Positions 26,991 through 34,877 of a DNA stretch of 48,421 bases are shown here, piece by piece; position 1 is the first letter of the stretch; each line of letters starts with the position of its first letter. The DNA is taken from positions 1-48,421 of the forward strand of contig JAQCGX010000027.1 in NCBI GenBank assembly GCA_027619975.1, read 5' to 3'. The DNA comes from Nitrospinota bacterium. Lineage in GTDB: Bacteria > Nitrospinota > Nitrospinia > Nitrospinales > VA-1. Position numbers and translations under genes: made by a program. A model generated the notes under the pieces. It saw nothing but the letters and a program-made list of their open reading frames with translations, was not told the origin of the DNA and ran no database searches.

Positions 26991-27626
26991 ATGTCATCCA
27001 AGCCCTTAATTTCATTTGAAGAAGTCGCTCAGGAAAGTCCGTTTTTTCTGGACACGGAAAACCGCCCGGACTGGAACGCCGTGTTCGAAAATGACAATCC
27101 CCTGCACCTGGAGGTTGGTTTTGGCAATGGAAAATTTCTAATTGAAATGGCCGCCAAGGAACCGGAAACCAATTTTGTCGGGCTGGATTTTTACCACAAG
27201 GGCATCCGCAAAGTGATCACTCGGATCAATAAACTGCAAATTAAAAATATCCGCATCATTTACGGAGATGCGCGGGAAAAAATCCCTCTTTATTTCAAAG
27301 AGGACGATCTGAACCGCATCTACATCAATTTTCCTGATCCCTGGCCCAAAAAGCGCCATTACAAACGCAGATTGATCAAACCACCCTTTGTTGACATGAT
27401 AACCGGGAAGTTAATTTCTGACGGAGAAATTCATGTTGCAACCGATAGCGAACCCTACGCTCTGGAAATTCTGGAATTTTTTGAAGCCCACTCCCAGTTA
27501 AAAAATAAATTGGGATCCGGAGTCTTTCGAGGCAGCCGGGGGGAGTTGCCCCGATCCAAATACGAGAATAATTTCATCAATGCCGGGGATAAAATCTATT
27601 ACCTGGATTTCATCAAACATTCTTAA
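26991..27626 (+). CDS. trmB: tRNA (guanine-N7-)-methyltransferase
   Basis: A 211-residue SAM-dependent methyltransferase making m7G46 in tRNA. The SAM-binding motif LEVGFGNGKF is at about 40-49. The signature NFPDPWPKKRHYKRRL (113-128) and the distal T-D-SEPYA motif (ATDSEPYA) are intact. It follows greA closely in the same orientation, and the response regulator-LpxC gene begins 69 bp downstream. Confidence 0.93.
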   Translation: MSSKPLISFEEVAQESPFFLDTENRPDWNAVFENDNPLHLEVGFGNGKFLIEMAAKEPETNFVGLDFYHKGIRKVITRINKLQIKNIRIIYGDAREKIPLYFKEDDLNRIYINFPDPWPKKRHYKRRLIKPPFVDMITGKLISDGEIHVATDSEPYALEILEFFEAHSQLKNKLGSGVFRGSRGELPRSKYENNFINAGDKIYYLDFIKHS

Positions 27627-27695
27627 CAGGGTCTTTTAGCATTTTTGTAGGCCCCTGAACGCTCTGAGCCAACCACAACTTAATATCCGGAGAAA

Positions 27696-29900
27696 ATGTT
27701 GCCAACTGAACGGGTTTTAATCGTAGACGATGAAAAAAATATAGTCAGTTCGCTGAAGGATATTCTTACCGATGAAGGATACGAAGTTTCAGTCGCCAGG
27801 GATGGCCTGGGCGCTTTGGAGATGATTCAATCCAATCCTCCCGATCTGATGCTGCTGGATATCTGGCTGCCCGGAATGGACGGCATCGAGGTGTTGAAAA
27901 CCGTCAAGACCTACCATCCTGAAATTGAAGTTCTGATCATGTCCGGTCACGGCACCATTGACACTGCAGTCCAGGCAACCAAACTCGGCGCGTTTGACTT
28001 CATTGAAAAACCTTTCTCCCTGGACAAACTAACTCAATCGGTCGAAAACGTTTTTAAAGAAAAACACAAAACCCACGAAAACCTGGAAAACACTCTGTTG
28101 GCACAAGACGACCTTCCTCTCTGTTTTGAAATGATGGTGGAAGTGAAAAAAGCCACCCAACAGGCTTCGCAAAGTAATGACCCCATTTTATTGCTGGGCG
28201 AAAAAGGAACGGGAAAAGAGTTCATCGCGTATTGCATACATCGAAAAGGCAAACAGAGCAACCGTCCTTTCATCAAACTGAACTGCGCTGTCCGGCAACC
28301 TCAGGACATTCAGACCCATTTGTTCTCCGACGAGAAGAAAAAATCATCTTCCCTAAAAGGGTCCAAAACGTCACCTTTCAATATGCAGGGTTCCGTGGTT
28401 TACCTCAGCAACGTTGAGTCCCTGGATAAAGATCTCCAAAAGAGGCTCGTACATGAATTGAAAGGCGAGTCCACCTGTGCATTTCTTCCCGCGCGACTTT
28501 TAATCTCCTCATCAAAGAATTTAAAAGTGTTGGCCACCGCCGGACAATTTAATAATGAGTTATTGGACTTATTTGAGAACACCACCATTAAGATCCCGCC
28601 CCTACGCGATTATGCGGCCAATATTCCCATGATGGTCAAAGATTATTTTGAGGAATGCGCCGAAAGGGAAAAGTTCGCCACTCCTGTCGTCGAAGAAGAA
28701 GCGCTGACGGCTTTGTGCCGTTATGATTGGCCGGAAAATGTGAAGGAACTGCGAGACATCCTGGATAAACTTCTGATCACCGGCTCAACTCAGGGGAAAA
28801 TTTCATTGCAGAAAATTCTTCCTGAAATTCAAAAACCCCAGAACGGAATCTCCCATAAGGAGTTTGATCATTTTGAATCGTTCCAGGAAGCGGAGCTGAC
28901 CTGGGAAAAAGGCTTCATCATCCACAACTTGAGAAAAAACGGATGGGACCTGGGAAAAACCTGCAAGGCTCTTAAAACAGACAAAAAACAATTTCAGGAA
29001 AAACTGAAGCGGCACTCCATTCGCCTCCCGCAACCCAACGGCAAACAGCCCACCCCTCCTCCCCTGATACAGAGAACTCTCAAGCGAAGTGTGGTTCTTT
29101 GCGGAAGCGGGCTCCATTCAGGAATCAAGACCGGGCTCATCCTTCAGCCTCTTCCCCCTGGGAGCGGCATTATTTTTGGAGATATTTCCACAGGGAAAAC
29201 CATTCCGGCGCGGTTGGAAAATGTGCAGTCTACGGATTACTCAACCTGCCTGAAAAAGGGATTGGTATCCGTGGCCACCATCGAACACATTATGGCGGTT
29301 TTACACATGTACCGGATCATCAACCTTCTCATTAAGGTCGGTGACGAGGCCCCGGTGATGGACGGTTCTGCAAAGGATTTTTGTGCGTTGATCGAGGATG
29401 GAGAATTCGAGGAGCAGGATGGAATTTACGATGAAATCGTCATCGATAAAACCTACACATTTGGGCCTCATAAAGAAAATGGTCCGATGATTTCCATCGA
29501 ACCCGCTGACAAGTTTACCGTCAGTTATTACATGAAATATCCCGAGCCCATCGGCACTCAGGATTACACCTTCGTTTTTAATGGAGAGGCCAGTTTTAAA
29601 AATGAAATCGCTCCCGCACGCACCTTTGGCTTCATGGAGGACGTGGCGCAGTTGACAAAAATGGGATTTGCCACGGGCGGCAAGCTGGACAACTTTATTC
29701 TGCTGGGAGACAAAAAGGTATTGAACACCGAACTGCGGTTTGAGGACGAATTTGCGCGCCATAAGATTCTGGATATTCTGGGCGACTTTTACCTTTTAGG
29801 AAAACCCATTCGTGGCCATATCAAAGCCCACAGAACGGGGCACACGCAAAACATCGGGCTGCTGAAAATAATCCAGGAAAATCTGTGCCCGTCCACATGA
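27696..29900 (+). CDS. lpxC: Response regulator (NtrC-like, degenerate AAA) fused to LpxC
   Basis: A single 734-residue reading frame with two unexpected halves. Residues 1-120 are a CheY-like receiver with D11/D12, phospho-acceptor D55 (LLDIWLPGMDG) and K105 (EKPF). Residues about 145-380 resemble the NtrC AAA domain: the P-loop GEKGTGKE (168-175) remains, but the GAFTGA sigma-54 loop and Walker B acidic pair are missing. A Fis-like helix-turn-helix-like stretch follows (400-442). Residues about 458-734 are a whole LpxC, UDP-3-O-acyl-GlcNAc deacetylase, the committed enzyme of lipid A synthesis: E530-H531 (TIEHIMA), H689 and D693 (RHKILD), H716 (TGH) retain the zinc and catalytic residues. 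GGAG precedes the ATG. The frame is continuous and no stand-alone LpxC is in the window. Phosphorylation-controlled deacetylation is a hypothesis. Confidence 0.9.
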   Translation: MLPTERVLIVDDEKNIVSSLKDILTDEGYEVSVARDGLGALEMIQSNPPDLMLLDIWLPGMDGIEVLKTVKTYHPEIEVLIMSGHGTIDTAVQATKLGAFDFIEKPFSLDKLTQSVENVFKEKHKTHENLENTLLAQDDLPLCFEMMVEVKKATQQASQSNDPILLLGEKGTGKEFIAYCIHRKGKQSNRPFIKLNCAVRQPQDIQTHLFSDEKKKSSSLKGSKTSPFNMQGSVVYLSNVESLDKDLQKRLVHELKGESTCAFLPARLLISSSKNLKVLATAGQFNNELLDLFENTTIKIPPLRDYAANIPMMVKDYFEECAEREKFATPVVEEEALTALCRYDWPENVKELRDILDKLLITGSTQGKISLQKILPEIQKPQNGISHKEFDHFESFQEAELTWEKGFIIHNLRKNGWDLGKTCKALKTDKKQFQEKLKRHSIRLPQPNGKQPTPPPLIQRTLKRSVVLCGSGLHSGIKTGLILQPLPPGSGIIFGDISTGKTIPARLENVQSTDYSTCLKKGLVSVATIEHIMAVLHMYRIINLLIKVGDEAPVMDGSAKDFCALIEDGEFEEQDGIYDEIVIDKTYTFGPHKENGPMISIEPADKFTVSYYMKYPEPIGTQDYTFVFNGEASFKNEIAPARTFGFMEDVAQLTKMGFATGGKLDNFILLGDKKVLNTELRFEDEFARHKILDILGDFYLLGKPIRGHIKAHRTGHTQNIGLLKIIQENLCPST

Positions 29901-29937
29901 ACAGGGATAATTATTTTCCGGCTGAATGAGAAACCAG

Positions 29938-31293
29938 TCACTCGCGGACACCGGCTTCCTTCAAAACAGCAACCATTTCTTTGTGTTCAAATTGAGAAGC
30001 GATCTTTAAAGCCGTCCAGCCATTTCTGCTTCTTGCGTCAGGGTCAACCCCTTTCTGCAAAAGAAGTCTGGTCAAATCAGGATATCCGCCGGCAACCGCC
30101 CCCATTAGAGGTGTCCAGCCTTTTTTGCTGCGGATATGAATATCCGCTCCATGCTGCAATAGCACATGGACCGTTTCAATCTGTCCCCGTTCTGCGGCAA
30201 CCATCAAAACGGTGGAACCATTTTCCAACCTGACATTGATATCCGCGCCCGAAGCTATCAACTCCTGAACCATCTGTGAGTTTCCCCCCGCAACCGCGCT
30301 CATGAGTGCGCTGGCGCCATTTTTACTTTTGGCATTAAGGTCGGCGCCCCGTTCCAGCAACGTCCTGACAAATTCAATATTCCCCAACTGCGCCGCCAAC
30401 ATGAGCGGCGTGCTTCCACCATTACTCTTCGTATTCACATCAGCCTTATGAGCGAGCAAAATTTTTGCGGCTTCCGTTTGGCCATGCTTTGCGGCCTGAG
30501 CCAGAGCTGTCCAGCCCTTGTTGTTTTTTGCATGAATGTCAGCCCCACCTTCGATAAGAACTTGCATGCAATCCGTCAACCCCCGTGCAGTTGCCAGGGC
30601 CAGTACCGTATCACCGGCGGAATTGATGTTTTCAGGATTCGCCTCATGTTCCAGCAACAGCTTGATGATATCCGACCGCCGGGTGAATACCGCCTGTTGC
30701 AAGGGAGTCATCCCCTGCTGGTTTTGGACATTGACATTGGCTTTTCGTTCCACCAATTCATGCACCACGCCAAAATGGTTTTCTCCTATGGCAATCAACA
30801 AAGGCGTGGAGCCTCCCTTAATGGTTGACTCCAGATCCGCTCCACGGGCTATCAACCGTTTCACGGTTTCTTCATGGCCATAGCGGACGGCCCTTGCCAA
30901 CGAACTCCAACCATACATATTCCGGGCATTGATATCCGCCCCTTGATCGAGGAGCATTTTGACTAAACCGTTATCTCCCACTGTGGAGGCCAGAATGAGA
31001 GCGGTATCGTCGTAGCGGTTTCTGGCGTTGACCTCGGCCCCCCTGGCCAAAAGAAGATCCGCAATCCGGTGATGTTTTCCCGCCACCGCTACAATAAGAG
31101 CGGTACTCCCCTTGGCCGTCCGGGACTCCAGATCCACTCCCTCGGAAAGCAAATTTCCAACCTCTTTATAGTCACCCTGATAAACCGCAGACAATAAATC
31201 AGTTTTTTGATCGCTGAAAGCTAAAGGCGGCTGCAAAAAAAGCGTGAACAGGGAAAAAATAATTAAATAGCGCTGTCTATTCATTTTCAACAT
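29938..31293 (-). CDS. Secreted ankyrin-repeat protein
   Basis: A 451-residue protein made of a signal peptide (RYLIIFSLFTLFLQPPLAFS) and about twelve consecutive ankyrin repeats of 33 residues, each with the G-x-T-x-L-x-x-A consensus (GSTALIVAVAGKHHRIADLLLARGAEVNARN and repeats). No catalytic domain is attached, so it is most likely a periplasmic or exported binding scaffold. The ATG at 31293 is preferred to one at 31314 because GGTGA precedes it at good distance. It converges on the response regulator-LpxC gene with 37 bp between them. Partners are unknown. Confidence 0.88.
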   Translation of the reverse strand: MLKMNRQRYLIIFSLFTLFLQPPLAFSDQKTDLLSAVYQGDYKEVGNLLSEGVDLESRTAKGSTALIVAVAGKHHRIADLLLARGAEVNARNRYDDTALILASTVGDNGLVKMLLDQGADINARNMYGWSSLARAVRYGHEETVKRLIARGADLESTIKGGSTPLLIAIGENHFGVVHELVERKANVNVQNQQGMTPLQQAVFTRRSDIIKLLLEHEANPENINSAGDTVLALATARGLTDCMQVLIEGGADIHAKNNKGWTALAQAAKHGQTEAAKILLAHKADVNTKSNGGSTPLMLAAQLGNIEFVRTLLERGADLNAKSKNGASALMSAVAGGNSQMVQELIASGADINVRLENGSTVLMVAAERGQIETVHVLLQHGADIHIRSKKGWTPLMGAVAGGYPDLTRLLLQKGVDPDARSRNGWTALKIASQFEHKEMVAVLKEAGVRE

Positions 31294-31570
31294 GATTTCA
31301 CCGTTCAAGTTCATCAGTTATTATCTGTCAGGCCCCAGAGCCCACAAAAGCTAAGAATCGGCAAGGAAACATTTCCCTCCGTTCCTCTCCAGAACAGGTA
31401 TCCGAGGTATCTATAAAACTTCGTCTCAGGGATATAACTATTCTAACAGTGAGAGCCAAAAAATTTAATTAAATTATTGTATTTAAATGAGTTTAAAAAT
31501 ATTAGAAAGATATGCGTGGCGGGAAAACACTTCAAAAATCGGGACAAAAACAGTATGCGGGGAAAAAGAA

Positions 31571-31607
31571 ATCCGCCTGCCAGGGAGTTTAAAATCGGCA
31601 GGCGGAT
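31571..31607. repeat. Perfect 11-bp inverted repeat in an otherwise empty intergenic region
   Basis: ATCCGCCTGCC (31571-31581) faces GGCAGGCGGAT (31597-31607) with a 15-nt loop. The 579-bp gap 31294-31872 that contains it has no convincing gene; the small ORFs here have low complexity. The right arm GGCAGGCGGAT occurs again, alone, at 38495-38505. No T-run follows, so it is not a clear terminator. It may be part of a short interspersed palindrome. Confidence 0.5.
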
Positions 31608-31872
31608 CGCAAAAAGGGATGGAATTCAAACATGAATTTCGAATTCCACAAATAAAGAGCGGGCAAACCTTGAGTTTATTCCCATTTGTAATAATAATTA
31701 TTTTTCCCCGATAAACGATCCAAATCAATCATAAGGGCATTGGGAGGCAAATAATTGTCCATCCATTGATTTATCTGAATATTTAATGGTAAGCTCATGT
31801 AAAAAGCATGGAATCCCTTGCGATCCGTGCACTTAAAATCTGCCTTTTGAGGGCTTTTTTCAGAAAGTTTGA

Positions 31873-32499
31873 ATGGGATCCAGGGAATTTAAACTTGGGG
31901 TACTGGTTTCGGGAAACGGATCCAACCTGCAAGCCATCATAGATCAGATAGAACATGGGGCTCTCACCGCAAAAATTTCCCTGGTCATCAGCAATGTAAA
32001 AAACGCTTTTGCTTTGGAACGCGCCGGGAATAGAGGAATTAAAACCGTATTCATCGACCCCAAATCATTTCCGGGCAAAGAGGAGTATGATCAGGCAATG
32101 CTGGACCTGCTGAAAGCCGAATCCGTAGATCTCGTTTGCCTCGCCGGGTTCATGCGAATTCTCGGGAAAGAATTCATCCAGGCATTTGCGGGGAAAATAG
32201 TTAATATCCATCCTTCGCTGTTGCCTGCATTTCCAGGGTTGCATCCGCAACAACAGGCTTTGGATCATGGAGTCAAGTTTTCTGGATGCACCGTGCATTT
32301 TGTCGACGAGGGCGTCGACAGCGGGCCGATCATTCTGCAAAGCGTTGTCCCCATATATGACTCAGATGATAAAGCGGAATTATCCCGACGTATACTAGAG
32401 CAGGAACATCTCCTTTACCCCAGGACCATTCAGCTGATCATTGAAGATCGGCTCACCCTGTCTGGAAGAAGGATCACGCAAAAGAAAATTAACCCCTGA
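31873..32499 (+). CDS. purN: Phosphoribosylglycinamide formyltransferase
   Basis: A 208-residue enzyme that transfers a formyl group from 10-formyl-THF to GAR in purine synthesis. The N-terminal LVSGNGSNLQAI binds phosphate. The catalytic triad-type residues N111, H113 (NIHPSLLPAFPG) and D149 (DEGVDSGPI) match E. coli N106, H108 and D144. The ATG at 31873 gives the normal length. lolA follows 16 bp downstream. Confidence 0.95.
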   Translation: MGSREFKLGVLVSGNGSNLQAIIDQIEHGALTAKISLVISNVKNAFALERAGNRGIKTVFIDPKSFPGKEEYDQAMLDLLKAESVDLVCLAGFMRILGKEFIQAFAGKIVNIHPSLLPAFPGLHPQQQALDHGVKFSGCTVHFVDEGVDSGPIILQSVVPIYDSDDKAELSRRILEQEHLLYPRTIQLIIEDRLTLSGRRITQKKINP

Positions 32500-32515
32500 C
32501 CCCACGCTTATCTAT

Positions 32516-33163
32516 ATGAAAAAAATCCTTCTCTCCATTTTAATACTGAGCCTCTTTTTTTGTGCCAACAGTTGGGCCGGTGAAGAGCAAACAGCCCTGG
32601 ATGCCATTCAGAAGCAATACGAATCCGTGAACACGTTCACCGCAAAATTCCTGCAAAAATCGTATGTAAAAACGATGAACCAGGCTCTCGAAGCCAAAGG
32701 CGATGTCCTGATCAAGAAACCGGGAAAAATGAAATGGATTTATAACGCCCCGGACCCGCAAGTTCTGGTGAGCGACAACAAGGTGCTTTGGTTATATATT
32801 CCCGATGAGAAGCAAGTGACAAAAGCCCCGTTGGACAGTATTTACTCCTCCAACACCCCGGCTTTATTTCTTGCCGGAAAAGGCAAATTATCGGACACCT
32901 TCAATGTTGTTAAAGTTTCAAAAGAAAACAACTTGATCCTCGTTGACCTCATTCCCATTGAGGAAGACAACAGCCTGGATCGTCTGGTGCTGTTTGCGGA
33001 TAATAAAAACTACCAAATCGTCGGATCAAGCGTGTATGATAAATTAGGAAATAAGACAGAGATTCAATTCAGCGACATCAAGGTAAACGTAAAAATCCCG
33101 GAGGAGACCTTCCGGTTCAAAATCCCTCAAGATGTAGAGTTGCTGGATTACACCGCCAAATAA
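32516..33163 (+). CDS. lolA: Outer-membrane lipoprotein carrier protein LolA
   Basis: A 215-residue periplasmic chaperone that carries lipoproteins from the inner to the outer membrane. The signal peptide MKKILLSILILSLFFCANSW is removed near AG. The mature protein shows YESVNTFTAKFLQKS, the LolA hallmark KPGKMKWIYNAPDPQVLVSD and PIPDEKQV-like strand pattern. The ATG at 32516 is the correct start; a longer ORF upstream runs through the purN stop. The next gene, rseP, begins 23 bp later, so purN-lolA-rseP is likely one transcription unit. Confidence 0.92.
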   Translation: MKKILLSILILSLFFCANSWAGEEQTALDAIQKQYESVNTFTAKFLQKSYVKTMNQALEAKGDVLIKKPGKMKWIYNAPDPQVLVSDNKVLWLYIPDEKQVTKAPLDSIYSSNTPALFLAGKGKLSDTFNVVKVSKENNLILVDLIPIEEDNSLDRLVLFADNKNYQIVGSSVYDKLGNKTEIQFSDIKVNVKIPEETFRFKIPQDVELLDYTAK

Positions 33164-33186
33164 TAAATCACCAGGAAATCAATAAT

Positions 33187-34554
33187 ATGTTCGAATTGTC
33201 TGCAATGACCCTCGATGCTTTTATGGGTTTTGGGATCAAGATGCTGATCTTTCTCACCGGCCTCGCGGCCCTGATTTTTGTTCACGAATTAGGGCATTTT
33301 CTGGTCGCCATAAAAGTCGGGGTGGTGGTCGAAAAGTTTTCCCTGGGCTTTGGCCCCAAAATATTCAGCGTGACCCGGGGCGGCACAGAGTATCTGCTTT
33401 CCGCCATTCCCTTAGGTGGATACGTGAAAATGAAGGGGGAAGATTTTGAAGCCGATTCCGTGGACCAGGAAGGTTCGTTTGCCGGCGCCCCGGTACTGCA
33501 TCGGCTGGCCATCGCCTTTGCCGGCCCACTCTTTAATATTCTGTTTGCGATTTTCATCTATTGGGGCGTTTATCTGGCCGGGGTGCAAACCCTGGGCCTG
33601 GTCACAGGCACCGTCAAACCGGAATCCCCCGCCCAGATAGCAGGCATTCAAGCCGGAGACAAGATCGTTGCCATCGACGGCCAAAAAGTTGAGTTCTGGG
33701 ATCAACTGCAAAATATTGTTCACGCTTCACCGGGAAAATCTCTCCTTTTTGAAGTAGAAAGGGAAACCAGCCTTCTGACCCTTCCCATCATCCCGGTGAC
33801 CGAAGAAATCACCGATCTGTTTGGGGACAAGGAGAAAGTGGGGCTCATTGGCATCACGCCTTTGGTGCGGGACATCACCTTTGTCAAGGAGGGCTCAGCC
33901 GCCGATCAGGCAGGACTGAAAGTCGGCGACCAGCTTCTTAAAGTCGACGACACACCTATTTTCGGCTGGAGCGACCTCAAACCTGCTGCGGTGGATAAGC
34001 CCGGAAAAGAACTGAACTTTCGCGTTCTCAGGGAGGGGGCGGAACTCGTGATTCCTCTGACTCCTGAGTCAAAAGTCGTGGATGATGAAAAAGGCAATAA
34101 AGTCGAAATCGGCGTCATCGGCATTGGCATGAGCGGGAAAATGGCCGAGGAAAGCTACGGTCCCCTGGGAGCCATCGGTCGCTCCTTGCAGGAAACAGGA
34201 CGATTGATTTATCTGATCGCGGTCAGCATCAAGAAAATGATTGCGGGGTCGATTCCCGCCGACACCATTGGTGGCCCCATTTTAATCTTTCAAATTTACG
34301 GCGAACAGGCGGAACAAGGGTTCAACGAATTGGTCCGACTGACGGCTTTATTGAGCATCAACCTGGGACTGCTGAATCTTTTGCCGATCCCCATCCTGGA
34401 CGGCGGGCACATCTTATTTTTTCTCATTGAGATGGTCAAAGGCAAACCTCTCAGTGAGAAGAGCCGGGAGCGGGCACAGCAGGTCGGCCTTTTCATGTTG
34501 CTCAGCCTGATGGTGTTTGCTTTTTACAACGATATCATGCGAGTTATCAGCTAG
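33187..34554 (+). CDS. rseP: Site-2 metalloprotease RseP
   Basis: A 455-residue intramembrane zinc protease that cleaves anti-sigma factors or signal-peptide remnants. The metal site HELGH (33-37) lies in the first helix; the third ligand is in NLLPIPILDGG (397-407). Two PDZ domains sit in the periplasmic loop (about 130-205 and 220-305). Length is normal. The closest neighbours are lolA before and a small unknown gene after, and it does not adjoin cdsA, dxr or bamA as in many bacteria. Confidence 0.93.
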   Translation: MFELSAMTLDAFMGFGIKMLIFLTGLAALIFVHELGHFLVAIKVGVVVEKFSLGFGPKIFSVTRGGTEYLLSAIPLGGYVKMKGEDFEADSVDQEGSFAGAPVLHRLAIAFAGPLFNILFAIFIYWGVYLAGVQTLGLVTGTVKPESPAQIAGIQAGDKIVAIDGQKVEFWDQLQNIVHASPGKSLLFEVERETSLLTLPIIPVTEEITDLFGDKEKVGLIGITPLVRDITFVKEGSAADQAGLKVGDQLLKVDDTPIFGWSDLKPAAVDKPGKELNFRVLREGAELVIPLTPESKVVDDEKGNKVEIGVIGIGMSGKMAEESYGPLGAIGRSLQETGRLIYLIAVSIKKMIAGSIPADTIGGPILIFQIYGEQAEQGFNELVRLTALLSINLGLLNLLPIPILDGGHILFFLIEMVKGKPLSEKSRERAQQVGLFMLLSLMVFAFYNDIMRVIS

Positions 34555-34599
34555 CCTTCAGGACAGTCAATAGATATAATTCCCACTCCGCGAGCTAGA

Positions 34600-34860
34600 A
34601 TGGACATCCCTGCCCAGCTTGAAGATCTTAAATCCGTGGCCGCGAAATGTTCCATCGAAATTGAGTTCAGTAATCTGGCTGACGAGGAACTTTCCATTCA
34701 AAGCGGACTATGCAAAGTAAAAGGAAATAACCTCATTATTCTGGACAAAAAATTGGAGCCTGAAGAGCAAGTTGTCGTCATCCTGAAAGCCCTGGAAAAC
34801 TTTGATCTGGAGACCATCTATGTGCCATCATGGATTCGTGAACGTCTGGAAAAACCATAA
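34600..34860 (+). CDS. Hypothetical small protein
   Basis: An 86-residue protein without signal peptide. It has an N-terminal helix, a beta region (LCKVKGNNLIILDKKLEPEEQ) and a C-terminal helix ending in PSWIRERLEK. It is likely a small alpha/beta domain, conserved-looking but without a name I can give. It sits 45 bp after rseP and 17 bp before the PEP mutase fusion gene, so it should be co-transcribed with them. Confidence 0.75.
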   Translation: MDIPAQLEDLKSVAAKCSIEIEFSNLADEELSIQSGLCKVKGNNLIILDKKLEPEEQVVVILKALENFDLETIYVPSWIRERLEKP

Positions 34861-34877
34861 TCATCCGATAGAGACCA

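Noticed and set aside
31483-31728. Overlapping ORFs on both strands upstream of purN
   Set aside because: Short, low-complexity and overlapping each other; part of the stretch is the inverted repeat at 31571-31607.
32441-32515. Longer LolA start overlapping purN
   Set aside because: It would precede the signal peptide with a polar 25-residue segment; the ATG at 32516 starts a typical signal peptide.
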